Shown piece after piece: positions 52,608 to 62,156 of a stretch of 64,000 bases of DNA. Origin of the DNA: an uncultured Nitrospiraceae bacterium (lineage in GTDB: Bacteria > Nitrospirota > Thermodesulfovibrionia > Thermodesulfovibrionales > SM23-35); assembly GCA_937138415.1 (NCBI GenBank), contig CAKZPA010000026.1:1-64000 (forward strand). Reading direction: 5' to 3'. Positions within the stretch are counted from its first letter, which is position 1, and every line of letters begins with the position of its first letter. The notes beneath the pieces were generated by a model, which was not told the origin of the DNA, made no database searches, and saw only the letters and a program-made list of their open reading frames with translations. The position numbers were made by a program, and so were the translations under genes.

Positions 52608-53906
52608 ATGTGGTCTGATATTCTTCTCATCCTGATCTTTATCGTCATCAACGGTTTCTTCGCGGCCGCGGAAATAGCTGTCGTCGCGACCCGGAGAGTA
52701 AGGATAAAGCGGCTTGTCGACGAGGGGAACAAGAACGCCGAGATCCTCCAGAAGTTCAAAGAGAATCCCGACCGGTTCCTCGCGACCATTCAGATCGGGA
52801 TCACCCTCGCGGGCGTCATAGCCGCAGCTATCGGCGGTGCCACTGCTGTGCAGGTCATCAAACCGTTCCTCCAGGACATTCCTCTGCCGTTGGTCTCCGC
52901 CTCGGCCGAGGCATTATCCATCGGCATCGTAACGGTCGTCATTACGTATTTCCTCCTCATCTTCGGTGAGTTGATCCCAAAGTCCATCGCGCTGACAAAT
53001 CCGGAGCGTATCGGCATGAGAACGGCGCGCTTCGTCCACTTCTTCTCGAAAATCGCGTTCGTCTTCGTGCACATCCTCACGTCCAGCGCGAATATCCTCC
53101 TGAAGCCGTTCGGCAAGAAGACGCACGCGGGACGGACGATCACCGAAGAGGAGATCCGGATGCTCATACAGGAAGGCGGTGAGCAGGGTGTCTTCGAGCC
53201 GACCGAACAAGCCCTCATTCACAGCGTCTTCGAATTCACGGACATGTCCGCGAAGGAAGTCATGGTTCCCTCCACGCAGATGGTCACCATCAATATCAAT
53301 GCGCCGGTGGATGAGATAAAGACGATCATCACCGAGGAACAGTTCTCGCGTTATCCGGTCATCGGGAAGGACATCAACGACATACGGGGGATTCTGTACG
53401 TGAAGGATTTCCTGAACGCCCTCGCGAAGGGATCGGTCGATATCCGAAAGCTCATCAAGCCTCCTTTTTTCATTCCGGAAACGATGAAGATTAGTAATCT
53501 TCTCAAGGAGATGCAGAGGAAGCGGGTGCACATGGCGCTCATCATCGACGAATACGGCGGGGTCTCCGGCCTCGTCACGATGGAGGATCTTCTCGAAGAG
53601 ATCGTCGGCGAGATCAGGGATGAATACGACATCGAGAGCCCCGTCATCCAGCTGAGTGACGGATCTTTCCTCATCGACGCTTCTATAAGTATTCGCGACC
53701 TGAAGGAAGACCATGCGATAGAGATTCCGGAATCGACGGAGTACGAGACGCTGAGCGGGTTCCTGCTGACCGTTCTCCAGAGGATGCCGAAGGTCGGCGA
53801 CGTTGTCGAAACCGACGGTATGCAGTTGACGATCTCGGAGATGGTAGGCCAGCGTATTTCGAAAGTCAAATTGGAGAAGCTCCCGGAAGCGATCGTTGCC
53901 GAGTAG
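52608..53906 (+). CDS. CNNM/CorC-type transporter-associated protein (hemolysin family)
   Basis: A 432-residue membrane protein. It has an N-terminal CNNM (DUF21) domain with four hydrophobic segments (residues 2-20, 62-85, 105-125, 140-160), two CBS domains (MVPSTQMVTININAPV and the YVKDFL region; HMALIIDEYGGVSGLVTMEDLLEEIVGEI), and a C-terminal CorC_HlyC domain. The family is linked to Mg2+/Co2+ homeostasis. The hemolysin label is historical. Confidence 0.92.
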   Translation: MWSDILLILIFIVINGFFAAAEIAVVATRRVRIKRLVDEGNKNAEILQKFKENPDRFLATIQIGITLAGVIAAAIGGATAVQVIKPFLQDIPLPLVSASAEALSIGIVTVVITYFLLIFGELIPKSIALTNPERIGMRTARFVHFFSKIAFVFVHILTSSANILLKPFGKKTHAGRTITEEEIRMLIQEGGEQGVFEPTEQALIHSVFEFTDMSAKEVMVPSTQMVTININAPVDEIKTIITEEQFSRYPVIGKDINDIRGILYVKDFLNALAKGSVDIRKLIKPPFFIPETMKISNLLKEMQRKRVHMALIIDEYGGVSGLVTMEDLLEEIVGEIRDEYDIESPVIQLSDGSFLIDASISIRDLKEDHAIEIPESTEYETLSGFLLTVLQRMPKVGDVVETDGMQLTISEMVGQRISKVKLEKLPEAIVAE

Positions 53907-53923
53907 AGCCAGCCTCGTTTTCT

Positions 53924-53952
53924 TGCTATTCATTCCGGCAATTCGATATAAT
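53924..53952 (+). promoter_or_regulatory. Sigma70-type promoter for mdh, nearly leaderless
   Basis: TTGCTA (53924-53929) and the consensus TATAAT (53947-53952) are separated by 17 bp. The ATG of mdh is at 53964, so transcription would start about 5 nt before it, and no ribosome-binding site fits in that leader. Confidence 0.65.
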
Positions 53953-53963
53953 TTCAATCCGCC

Positions 53964-54890
53964 ATGAAGAAAAAAGTTTCGATCATCGGGGCCGGGAATG
54001 TCGGCGCAACGACGGCCCTCCTCATCGCGCAGTCGGGCCTCGCGGACGTTCTGCTCTACGATATCGTCGATGGCATGCCCCAAGGCAAAGCCCTCGATAT
54101 GGCTGAGGCCTGTCCTCTCTGGAAATCCTCATCGGCGATCGTGGGCACGAACAGCTACGCCGATACCTCGAACTCCGACCTCGTCGTGATCACGGCGGGC
54201 CTCGCGAGAAAGCCCGGCATGTCGAGGAGCGACCTTCTCCATGCGAACGCCGATATCGTTAAGGGAGCCTGCTCCGAGGTAGCAAAGTATTCGCCGAACG
54301 CTATCATCGTCGTGGTTACAAATCCGATGGACGTCATGGCACAGCTTGCTTGGAAGACGACGGAGTTCTCCTGCAAACGGGTCATGGGGATGGGCGGCAT
54401 CCTTGATGCGGCGAGGCTGGCCGCTTTTCTCGCCTGGGAACTGCGGGTGTCGCCGGAAGATATCGACGCGATGGTGTTGGGAGGGCATGGGGACGATATG
54501 CTCCCGCTCCCTCGTTTCACGACCGTCAAAGGGGTTCCCCTGACGGAGTTGCTGCCGAGAAAGAAGATTCAATCGTTGATCGAGAGGACGAGGAATGGCG
54601 GAGCCGAAATCGTCTCGCTCTTGAAATCCGGAAGCGCGTACTACGCGCCGGCCGCCGCGACATTCCAGATGGTGAAATCGATTCTCCTCGACGAGAAACG
54701 CATGCTGCCCTGCGCGGCGTTTCTCAATGGCGAATACGGCATGAAGGATATCTACATGGGGGTGCCCGTGATACTCGGGGAAACGGGAGTGGAGAAAATT
54801 GTGGACGTGAAACTCACGAGAGAGGAGAAAGCCCAGTTCAGGAAATCGAGCGAATCGGTCAGGAAAATGATAAAACTCCTGGGCATATGA
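53964..54890 (+). CDS. mdh: Malate dehydrogenase
   Basis: A 308-residue LDH-like malate dehydrogenase. The NAD fingerprint is GAGNVGATTA and the coenzyme-specificity aspartate is in LLYDIVDG. TAGLARKPGMSRSDLL forms the mobile active-site loop whose arginines select malate, VVTNPMD follows, and the catalytic histidine is in VLGGHGDDM. It completes the TCA-type set with the upstream citrate synthase and isocitrate dehydrogenase, though as its own transcription unit. Confidence 0.95.
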   Translation: MKKKVSIIGAGNVGATTALLIAQSGLADVLLYDIVDGMPQGKALDMAEACPLWKSSSAIVGTNSYADTSNSDLVVITAGLARKPGMSRSDLLHANADIVKGACSEVAKYSPNAIIVVVTNPMDVMAQLAWKTTEFSCKRVMGMGGILDAARLAAFLAWELRVSPEDIDAMVLGGHGDDMLPLPRFTTVKGVPLTELLPRKKIQSLIERTRNGGAEIVSLLKSGSAYYAPAAATFQMVKSILLDEKRMLPCAAFLNGEYGMKDIYMGVPVILGETGVEKIVDVKLTREEKAQFRKSSESVRKMIKLLGI

Positions 54891-55081
54891 GAACGACCAC
54901 CCCCGGGAGGGAGGTGGGTATTCGATGTCGAAGCGGCGATGCGGTTCTTGTGCATAAATGAGCGCGAGCGACGCCGCCCGCTCTGACGCGAGGGGAGTGG
55001 GTGGCGGGTTCAATTACGTGCGACGGCTTTCGCGCAACGTGCCGCGGCTGAGAAAAAAATTTACACATAGAGGGAGGAGCT

Positions 55082-55495
55082 GTGGAGAGGACGCTGTCGA
55101 TAGTGAAGCCTGATGGAGTCAGAAAAAACGTGATCGGCGAAGTGATACGGAGATTCGAGCACGCGGGTCTCAGAATCGCCGGTCTCAGGATGCTCAGAAT
55201 GTCCGTCAAAGACGCAGAGGCTTTTTACGTCGTTCACAAGGAGAGGCCTTTCTATGCGAGCCTCGCGCAGTTCATGTCGGAAGGCCCGATCGTCGTGATG
55301 GTCGTGGAAGGAGAAAACGCGATCAGTAGGGTGCGGCAGATTATGGGGGCGACCAATCCGAAAGAGGCGGCTCCCGGAACGATTCGGGCCGATTTCGCCT
55401 CGGACATCGAGCATAATATCGTCCATGGTTCGGATTCAGCGAACTCAGCAGCGTACGAGATACCCTTCTTCTTCCCGACTATCGAGATATTTTGA
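55082..55495 (+). CDS. ndk: Nucleoside diphosphate kinase
   Basis: A 137-residue NDK. The start [16 protein letters not shown] is typical, the catalytic histidine is in [12 protein letters not shown], and the C-terminus is intact. GTG start after GGGAGGAG. It maintains NTP pools. Confidence 0.96.
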   Translation: MERTLSIVKPDGVRKNVIGEVIRRFEHAGLRIAGLRMLRMSVKDAEAFYVVHKERPFYASLAQFMSEGPIVVMVVEGENAISRVRQIMGATNPKEAAPGTIRADFASDIEHNIVHGSDSANSAAYEIPFFFPTIEIF

Positions 55496-55530
55496 TACAC
55501 GGTACCTTTTCCCTGTGAGAGGTGCCAAGA

Positions 55531-55560
55531 TTGACAGGGGAGAGGGCAAAAATGTTATCG
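55531..55560 (+). promoter_or_regulatory. Promoter for tRNA-Val
   Basis: A consensus TTGACA (55531-55536) and TTATCG (55555-55560) are 18 bp apart, ending about 15 bp before the tRNA. Confidence 0.5.
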
Positions 55561-55574
55561 TACTAAGCTCTTAT

Positions 55575-55649
55575 AGGCGCGTAGCTCAGTGGGAGAGCGC
55601 TTCCTTGACGCGGAAGAGGCCAAGGGTTCAATCCCCTTCGCGCCTACCA
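55575..55649 (+). tRNA. tRNA-Val (anticodon GAC)
   Basis: A full cloverleaf: acceptor AGGCGCG pairs with CGCGCCT. The anticodon stem CTTCC/GGAAG closes the loop TTGACGC (anticodon GAC). The T-arm is AAGGGTTCAATCCCCTT, and ACCA is encoded. Confidence 0.96.
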
Positions 55650-55877
55650 TATGAATGCCCCGCTCGTATTGAACAGAGCCCGCCTTGTAATCCGTCGGAA
55701 GATCATCTCGATTGTTGCGTTTCGGCCTCCCTCGCGACCGAGGCATCCGTGCGCTTGCCGCGATTCCCGCGCCGCAACTCCCTGTAAACGCATTTTATGC
55801 TATAGTGAAAAAAGAGACGATTGGAACGTAAGTAAGAACATCGTTTGCCCTTACCCCTCGTCGAAAGGCAGCCGGAC

Positions 55878-56582
55878 ATGTCGAACGGTTTACTGGCATT
55901 CTTTTTCCTTCTGGGACTCATCCTCGGCGTCGGCCTCATGTATTACATCCTCGGTATCGGCGCAACGCGACTGAAAAGAATCGATGAAAAGACGCTCGTG
56001 TTCAGACTACCGCTCGTCGGCATGATCGAAACGGAAGAGACGAATTCGGAGAAAGGCTTTTTCGCGAAAAAGGTCGCGCATGATCTCGAAAACGTCAAGT
56101 GTTTCAGACAATACCTCGATACGGACCTCGTCTTGCGATATGCCCAGGACTACAACCTGAATTACATCGGCTTCGAGGGCGATCATGACGGCTCCTGGTC
56201 CGAGGGCAGGCTTGCGTTCACGACGCTCTCGAAGGGACATGGCGGCAGGTATAACATCTATTTGAATCCGAATCTCGACCGTGTCTCCGTCTCCGGTCAG
56301 CTCAGTCAGCAGATCGGCTTTACCATAGAACCGGACGAACTTTACACATTCCTCTTCCTCCACGAAGTCGGCCATACCCGGGAGGCAGGGAACGAGTGCT
56401 ACTTCACCGCTCTGATCAATCACTCTCTATCGGGAGGCCGGCGGTCAGCTCGCCGAAGGAAGGAACTGCAGAAGCTCTACCAGCGGACCGAGAAGTACGC
56501 GGACGATTTTGCCATCCATGAACTCGTGAAGCTGCGGGAAAAGAAACTGCTGTCGCAGAGCGTTCAAAGCCCGATCTGTTGA
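55878..56582 (+). CDS. Membrane-anchored protein with HExxH metallopeptidase motif
   Basis: A 234-residue protein with one N-terminal transmembrane helix (residues 5-25). The zinc-metallopeptidase motif HEVGH occurs in FLFLHEVGHTREAGN at about residues 170-184. An acidic third ligand could be in the following helix (EKYADDFAIHE). The family is not one I can name; it may be an envelope protease. The end overlaps the convergent sirtuin gene by 19 bp. ATG 55878 is chosen because the transmembrane helix then begins at once. Confidence 0.7.
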   Translation: MSNGLLAFFFLLGLILGVGLMYYILGIGATRLKRIDEKTLVFRLPLVGMIETEETNSEKGFFAKKVAHDLENVKCFRQYLDTDLVLRYAQDYNLNYIGFEGDHDGSWSEGRLAFTTLSKGHGGRYNIYLNPNLDRVSVSGQLSQQIGFTIEPDELYTFLFLHEVGHTREAGNECYFTALINHSLSGGRRSARRRKELQKLYQRTEKYADDFAIHELVKLREKKLLSQSVQSPIC

Positions 56583-57361
56583 TCTCGTCTTGTCGGAAGG
56601 GGATCCCTCTGCAATGCTCTGACGATTTCGTCGAGCACGTGCCCCGCACTTTCCCTGAAGAGCACAGACGCCATATGATCGTACGGTGTCTCCGTACGAT
56701 TGACGAAGACGAGATCGGCGCCCGATCTCTTTGCAACGCGAGGCAGTGAAGCAGCGGGTTCGACTTGTAGGGACGAACCGATCATAAAGAACAGATCGCA
56801 GCCCATGGCACATTCGTAAGCCAGCGTCATTTCCCTCTCCGGCATCGCCTGCCCGAACGAAATGGTCGCGGGTTTGATGAAGCCGCTGCACTGATCGCAG
56901 CGAGGATCGTAATTGCCCGATTCAAGGATCGACTGAATCTCCGCGATAGGCCATTGCTTACCGCACCGCACACAGATCGCCTTTCTGTTCGTCCCGTGGA
57001 TTTCTATCACCGCTCTGCTTCCCGCCTCCTGATGGAGTCCATCGATATTCTGCGTTATCAGGCATGTGAGCTTGCCCATGCGTTCGAGTTCCGCGAGGGA
57101 GTGGTGCGCTCTGTTCGGCTGTGCGCCAGCGATCTCGACATACAACTCTTTCTTCATTTTCCAGTACCCTTCACGGGCTTCTCTGCTCGCGAGAAATTCC
57201 TGGTAGGTCACGATACGGTAGCGATCCCAGACCCCTCCGGGACTACGGAAATCGGATATCCCGGATTCCGTCGATATCCCTGCTCCGGTGAATGCGACGA
57301 TGCGCTTCGCTGTCCGGACAAAATTCGCCGCCCGTTCGATCCTCTCGTCGAATGTGGTCAC
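56564..57361 (-). CDS. Sirtuin, NAD-dependent protein deacylase
   Basis: A 265-residue Sir2-family enzyme. FTGAGISTESGISDFRSP binds NAD, TQNIDGLH holds the catalytic region, and the HGTNRKAICVRCGK stretch carries the catalytic histidine and starts the zinc site with CVRC and CDQC. It removes acetyl or related groups from lysines, possibly regulating acetyl-CoA metabolism. Confidence 0.95.
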   Translation of the reverse strand: MTTFDERIERAANFVRTAKRIVAFTGAGISTESGISDFRSPGGVWDRYRIVTYQEFLASREAREGYWKMKKELYVEIAGAQPNRAHHSLAELERMGKLTCLITQNIDGLHQEAGSRAVIEIHGTNRKAICVRCGKQWPIAEIQSILESGNYDPRCDQCSGFIKPATISFGQAMPEREMTLAYECAMGCDLFFMIGSSLQVEPAASLPRVAKRSGADLVFVNRTETPYDHMASVLFRESAGHVLDEIVRALQRDPLPTRRDQQIGL

Positions 57362-57438
57362 AGTTTCTGCCTCTTACGCTTGCCGATGAGCGTTCGCTGC
57401 TCTCTCGACCTTTTACTCCGGCGGATCCCGCTCCGATA

Positions 57439-57762
57439 TCAGCCGGATTCGTCCCGCCTCTCAGGGACGAACTCCACGCCAACTTTGAACGTATTGAAAT
57501 ATTTGCGTAGAATCCACCTGACCGTGCCTCTGCGGGGAGACTCGAAGACGCCGGGTATGTTCACTTCGAGAACAGAACCTTTCTTGAGGTCGAAATCTGT
57601 ATAGAGGCAGACGCCTCTGTCGCTGATGTCGCCGGTCGTCGCCTCTCGTGAAATCGAGAAGTGGTTACCGGTAATGGTATACACCGAGGGAAGATTGATC
57701 CTGCGTCGATACGCTGTTCTCCGCTCTCCGATCATGCCGTGCCCCCTCGAAAAAGACCTCAT
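57439..57762 (-). CDS. PilZ domain protein
   Basis: A 107-residue single-domain PilZ protein. The c-di-GMP motifs are an RRxxYRRR-type basic stretch (residues 14-21) and GDISDRGV, which matches D/N-x-S-x-x-G. It should bind cyclic di-GMP and transmit the signal to an unidentified partner. It is monocistronic, upstream of the sirtuin on the same strand. Confidence 0.85.
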   Translation of the reverse strand: MRSFSRGHGMIGERRTAYRRRINLPSVYTITGNHFSISREATTGDISDRGVCLYTDFDLKKGSVLEVNIPGVFESPRRGTVRWILRKYFNTFKVGVEFVPERRDESG

Positions 57763-57944
57763 CGGACGGCAGAACGAAACACCAATCTCGTGACGGCGCT
57801 GAAATGCCGCGCGCGATGCCCCTCGGTCTTTTTCAAAGTATACTGAAGGGTATCGGCCTCGTCAAGCTGAGGGACCCCCGGTGAGAGAGGTTCACATTGG
57901 CCGTGAATTTCAGTATAGTATCTTCAAAAAAGCCCGGGGATCTG

Positions 57945-58889
57945 ATGAGGCCACAGCAGGTTTTGACCGGCATCAGTGTTCTTGTTTTGTATCTTTTTGC
58001 CGCGGCAGGGTGTACCAGCCAACGGATGCCGGGTCCGGTTTTGTCTCTGTCCCAGAAAGAAGAAAGAATTGCATACGCGAAGCAGTCGACCGTCCGTATC
58101 TATGTCGACGGGAAGCCGCGGGGGAGCGGCTTCATCATTTCCGAAAATGGGCTGATCGCGACCGCGTTTCACGTCATCGCAAAGATACATCCCACGCCCT
58201 ACGCTCAGCCGCACATAGCCTACGCATCGTCGATCGAGGTGCAACTCTATGACGGCGAGAGGCTCCCCGCATTGGTACACTCATCCTGCATCAGCCGGGG
58301 ACTGCGCGTTTCGATGGTGAGGGATTTCTGCATCCTTGAGATCAAGACCTCCAAAAAACTCGCTCCGCTCCGCCTGGGGGATTTCGCCGATGCCCGGGAA
58401 GGATCGACAGTGTATGTCGCCGGCTATCACCTGTTGTCGGACCAACCGTGCGTCTCTTTCGGAACCGTCTCGGTCAAATGGGAGAATCCCGTCGTTTCGT
58501 ACCATGGGCAGCTCTTCTCAGAGAAGAAGCACAATACGTCGATTGCACTCCTCGATATCACGATGCATCGGGGCGACTCCGGAGGTCCGATCATCCTCGT
58601 CGGTAAGACCCCCGATGAGGACCGGGTCATCGGCATTGCTTCGTTTATGTCGAACCCTCTCGATCAGGAAACGAAGGCTCTGATCGACGCGCTGAAAAAA
58701 TACGTCGAAGATCGCTACGATGTCGTCTGCACGCTCGAACTCTTCCATTTGCTCCAAAAAGAACGCGGTTCCGGATCGCTCTTCATCCGTGGCTGCATAT
58801 CGATAGAACCTCTCAAACGTCGTCTTGAGGCATTCGCGGCCGAGCAAGAGCGCGCGAATCCAATGAGAAAACGCTTCCTCTTCTTCTAA
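57945..58889 (+). CDS. Trypsin-like serine protease lipoprotein
   Basis: A 314-residue lipoprotein: the lipobox is FAAAGC. The S1-type triad appears in order as H in ATAFHVI, D in VRDFCIL and S in HRGDSGGP. No PDZ domain follows, unlike DegP. The C-terminal third is helical and of unknown role. ATG 57945 puts the signal peptide at the N-terminus; a TTG at 57897 would add 16 residues. Confidence 0.88.
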   Translation: MRPQQVLTGISVLVLYLFAAAGCTSQRMPGPVLSLSQKEERIAYAKQSTVRIYVDGKPRGSGFIISENGLIATAFHVIAKIHPTPYAQPHIAYASSIEVQLYDGERLPALVHSSCISRGLRVSMVRDFCILEIKTSKKLAPLRLGDFADAREGSTVYVAGYHLLSDQPCVSFGTVSVKWENPVVSYHGQLFSEKKHNTSIALLDITMHRGDSGGPIILVGKTPDEDRVIGIASFMSNPLDQETKALIDALKKYVEDRYDVVCTLELFHLLQKERGSGSLFIRGCISIEPLKRRLEAFAAEQERANPMRKRFLFF

Positions 58890-58907
58890 ACATCTGCGAG
58901 CGTTCTG

Positions 58908-59732
58908 ATGGCCGGCCTCCCAAAAATCAGTGCACTTCGAATCGAACGTTTCCGGAACACCGTATGGGAATACTACCGCAAAGCCAGGCGCAGGCTCCCG
59001 TGGAGACAGACGACAAATCCTTATCATATTCTCGTTTCGGAAGTTATGCTACAACAGACCCAGGTCGAGCGCGTTGCGGAAAAATACGAGGCATTCATCA
59101 ATGCGTTCCCTGATTTTCCCTCCCTCAGAAGAGCGCCGCTCCACCGTGTCCTCTCGATCTGGCAGGGACTCGGCTATAACCGACGGGCTATCGCCCTGAA
59201 AAGAATCGCCGAGGAAGTGATGCGCAGGTATCGCGGCACCGTGCCATCTTCGGTGGAAGAGCTTATTGCGCTCCCGGGGATAGGAAAAGCGACCGCATCC
59301 GCCATCGTCGCGTTCGCTTACAATCAACCGTCGGTCTTCGTCGAGACCAATATCCGTCGCGTCATCGGCCACTTTTTCTTCCCCCGAAGGGAGCATGTCA
59401 CCGAGCAAGAGCTCCTTGCGGTCGTCGAAAAAACCCTCGATCGGTCCGATCCCAGACAGTGGTATTACGCTCTCATGGACTATGGCGCGATGCTGAAAAG
59501 GACGCACCCTAACCGGGTGAACGTGCACCGGAGGCGACAGCCCCGATTCGAGGGTTCGCGACGGCAACTGAGAGGAGTCGTCCTCAGAACAGTGCTGCAC
59601 CAGGCAGGGCTTACCGAGTCTGCACTCATCGAGCACATTGGAAAGGAACCACGGCAAGTAAGAGAGGTGCTGCGGCAACTGAAAAATGAGGGATTCCTCA
59701 AAAAGCGGGGTGGCATCTACACGATTTCGTGA
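58908..59732 (+). CDS. MutY-like adenine glycosylase without the iron-sulfur cluster
   Basis: A 274-residue HhH-GPD glycosylase. The catalytic glutamate is in SEVMLQQTQV and the helix-hairpin-helix is LPGIGKATASAIV. The position of the usual catalytic aspartate reads FVETNIRRV, so Glu may replace Asp. After GAMLKRTHPN the four-cysteine [4Fe-4S] motif of MutY is missing; instead a winged-helix-like C-terminus follows (REVLRQLKNEGFLKK). The NUDIX-like 8-oxoG domain is also absent. This is the short cluster-less subfamily, so the lesion specificity is uncertain. Confidence 0.85.
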   Translation: MAGLPKISALRIERFRNTVWEYYRKARRRLPWRQTTNPYHILVSEVMLQQTQVERVAEKYEAFINAFPDFPSLRRAPLHRVLSIWQGLGYNRRAIALKRIAEEVMRRYRGTVPSSVEELIALPGIGKATASAIVAFAYNQPSVFVETNIRRVIGHFFFPRREHVTEQELLAVVEKTLDRSDPRQWYYALMDYGAMLKRTHPNRVNVHRRRQPRFEGSRRQLRGVVLRTVLHQAGLTESALIEHIGKEPRQVREVLRQLKNEGFLKKRGGIYTIS

Positions 59733-59760
59733 GATCCCGTTTCTCGGATATTTAAATTAA

Positions 59761-60489
59761 CTATTCTTCCGCCTTGAAGAGCTTCTCTTTGGGAATACGT
59801 TCGAGCAGGCTGACGAAGGCGGACGACAAGCTTGCGGTATCGAGAGATTCGAGTGTGATCATCACGGAATAGTTCTCGTTCTCCATGACCGGATACGATC
59901 CGATTTTGACCGTCTCGTACCGGCGCACGATCTCGTTCAAGATCGGCGCCATCGTCGATTCGGATTCTTTGACGTAGACCTTCTTGAGATGAATGAGAGG
60001 TTCCTGAAACATCTTTTCGATCGCGAGAAACTTTTTCCTGAGGAGCTGAGGGATGCCAGGGAAGATAAAGACGTTCCTGAATTTTATGAGGGGGAAAGAG
60101 AGAGTGTCGTCGTCGATGAGCTCAGACCCCTCAGGCACTTCCGCCATCCTAAGTTGCGCCGGGGTCAGCGTACCCTGCCTCTGTTCGAGGATCCTCTTCA
60201 AGGTCGGGTCTATGACGGGTTTCACATCGAATGCCTTCGAAATTCCTTCGATCGTGATGTCGTCGTGCGTCGGGCCAATACCGCCCGACGTGAACACATA
60301 ATCGAAGCGCTCCGAGAATTTCCTCACTTCCTCGGCAATGTCAGCCACTGAATCGGGGATGACGGAGATGCGTGCCAACTTGATCCCGTGTGCCCACAGC
60401 TCCTGCGCCATAAAAAAGGCGTTCCCGTCCTGGACTTTCCCGGAAAGGATTTCGTCCCCGATAATAATTATGCCTGCGGTCTTCGCCAT
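59761..60489 (-). CDS. CinA-like molybdopterin-binding domain protein
   Basis: A 242-residue protein with the N-terminal MoCF/CinA domain: IIIIGDEILSGKVQDGN and FTSGGIGPTHDDITIEGISKAF. The C-terminal deamidase domain of full CinA is absent. Stand-alone forms occur in many bacteria and hydrolyse pyrophosphate links or bind molybdopterin-like ligands; the substrate here is not certain. Confidence 0.88.
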   Translation of the reverse strand: MAKTAGIIIIGDEILSGKVQDGNAFFMAQELWAHGIKLARISVIPDSVADIAEEVRKFSERFDYVFTSGGIGPTHDDITIEGISKAFDVKPVIDPTLKRILEQRQGTLTPAQLRMAEVPEGSELIDDDTLSFPLIKFRNVFIFPGIPQLLRKKFLAIEKMFQEPLIHLKKVYVKESESTMAPILNEIVRRYETVKIGSYPVMENENYSVMITLESLDTASLSSAFVSLLERIPKEKLFKAEE

Positions 60490-60606
60490 CGCATATCGCA
60501 GAGAAAAGACCTCACGAGCACCGCGATGTCCCTGGGAACGGTCAAGAGTGCATGCGAATCACTGCCTTGGCGGATCGGGCGTTCGCGAATAGCTCCGTCC
60601 CTCCGA

Positions 60607-61095
60607 CTATTTTCTCTCCTTCGCCTTCGCGAGCAATTTCACGATATCGTTCCTTCCCTGGAGCACTGCATAGCGCAATGCCGTCCACCCGTCTTTGTCT
60701 CTTGCGTTGACGTCAGCGTTATTCTCCAAGAGGAGCTCGACAACCTCGGCACTCCCTTTGTACGCCGCATACATGAGGGCAGTGTAGCCGTCTCTATTGC
60801 GCGCATTGACATCGGCACCATTCTGGAGGAGCACCCGCGCGAGCTCGATGTCGCCCTTTTCGGCAGCGATCATGAGTGCGGTGCTGCCTTCCTTATCGAC
60901 TGCATTGACATCCATGCCCGCTTTGAGGAACAGGACGACGTTTTCTTTGTTCCCGGCGCCGACCTCTTTCAGGAATGCCTCTCGCGTGAACGGTATGCCT
61001 CTCCCTTCGAGTACCTTTCTGTAATCCTTGCCGCACGAACCCACGCTGAAAACAGTATAGACGATCAAGAGAAAGGCGACAACTTTTTTGCTCAC
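60607..61095 (-). CDS. Ankyrin-repeat lipoprotein
   Basis: A 162-residue lipoprotein with lipobox SVGSC after a short signal. Four ankyrin units follow (for example DKEGSTALMIAAEKGDIELARVLL and the NRDGYTALMYAAYKGS repeat), with the consensus GADVNARN linkers. It probably binds an envelope partner. No neighbour points to the partner. Confidence 0.92.
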   Translation of the reverse strand: MSKKVVAFLLIVYTVFSVGSCGKDYRKVLEGRGIPFTREAFLKEVGAGNKENVVLFLKAGMDVNAVDKEGSTALMIAAEKGDIELARVLLQNGADVNARNRDGYTALMYAAYKGSAEVVELLLENNADVNARDKDGWTALRYAVLQGRNDIVKLLAKAKERK

Positions 61096-61250
61096 CGTAC
61101 CGCTCCCTTAGGATAAGAATCTCCTGTTTCAGGAAAATTATAAATGCTATTTGTAGTTTAGACAACATTAGGGGTAAACTGTATGGTAGATTCCGTATCG
61201 ACGAAGAGCATAAGTCTTTGTCAATCCTCACAATAAGAGAGGATACGCTT

Positions 61251-62156
61251 ATGGACAGGCGGAAATTTCTTAAATATGCCCTGGTGACCGGCTGCGGGGT
61301 CGTCGTGGGAGAGAATGTCTTCTCCCTCGCGAAGCCGGACGCGGCCGAAAAATACGATCTCGTTGTGGCACGCGGAGAAGGAAAATCGCCGGAAGCGATC
61401 ACGAAGGCAGCCATAGATTTCGTCGGCGGCATCCGGAAATTCATCTCGCGGGGCGACGTCGTCATTATCAAACCCAATATCGGATGGGACAGGCTCCCTG
61501 AACAGGCGGCCAACACGAACCCCGAGGTGGTTGCGACGCTCGTGAAGCTCTGCTTCGATGCCGGGGCGAAGAAGGTCAGGATATTCGACAGGACGGTGAA
61601 CGACCCGAGGAGATGTTACAAACAGAGCGGGATCGCCGATGCCGTGACGCCGCTCGGGGCGGAGCTTTCTTTCATCGATGACCGCCGTTTCGTGGACATG
61701 TCGATCAAGGGACAGGTGTTGAAATCATGGCCCCTTTATCGGGACGTCTTCGAGGCGGACAAGATCATCAACGTGCCGATAGCCAAACACCACGGCCTCG
61801 CGAAACTCACGATGGCGATGAAAAACTGGATGGGGATCATGGGCGGCGAACGGGGGAGGATCCATCAGAAGATCGGCGAATCTCTCGCCGATCTCTGTCT
61901 TGTTCTCAAGCCGACTCTGACCGTGCTCGATGCGGTTAGAATACTGACAGCGAACGGTCCCCAAGGAGGAAATCCGAACGATGTGAAGAGAATCGATACC
62001 GTGGTGATCGGAACGGATCAGGTGGCCGTCGATTCTTACGGGGCGACCCTGTTCGGGATGAAGGGGAGCGACCTTTCCTATGTGAGAGCCGGTGCGGCGA
62101 TAGGCATCGGGACAATGGACCTGTCGAAATTGAGGATTAAGAATATCAGCGTTTGA
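61251..62156 (+). CDS. DUF362 protein with Tat signal
   Basis: A 301-residue protein with twin-arginine signal DRRKFLKYALVTGCG. The DUF362 body includes VVIIKPNIGWD, NVPIAKHHGLAKLTMAMKN and GTDQVAVDSYGATLFG. The family often sits with polyferredoxins and is thought to act in exported iron-sulfur or cofactor chemistry. The polyferredoxin gene 406 bp downstream on the same strand is a likely partner. ATG 61251 places the Tat signal at the start. Confidence 0.9.
   Translation: MDRRKFLKYALVTGCGVVVGENVFSLAKPDAAEKYDLVVARGEGKSPEAITKAAIDFVGGIRKFISRGDVVIIKPNIGWDRLPEQAANTNPEVVATLVKLCFDAGAKKVRIFDRTVNDPRRCYKQSGIADAVTPLGAELSFIDDRRFVDMSIKGQVLKSWPLYRDVFEADKIINVPIAKHHGLAKLTMAMKNWMGIMGGERGRIHQKIGESLADLCLVLKPTLTVLDAVRILTANGPQGGNPNDVKRIDTVVIGTDQVAVDSYGATLFGMKGSDLSYVRAGAAIGIGTMDLSKLRIKNISV

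Noticed and set aside
54891-54930. Possible terminator after mdh (ccacc ... ggtgg pairing)
   Set aside because: The stem is short with a C-A mismatch and no T-run follows.
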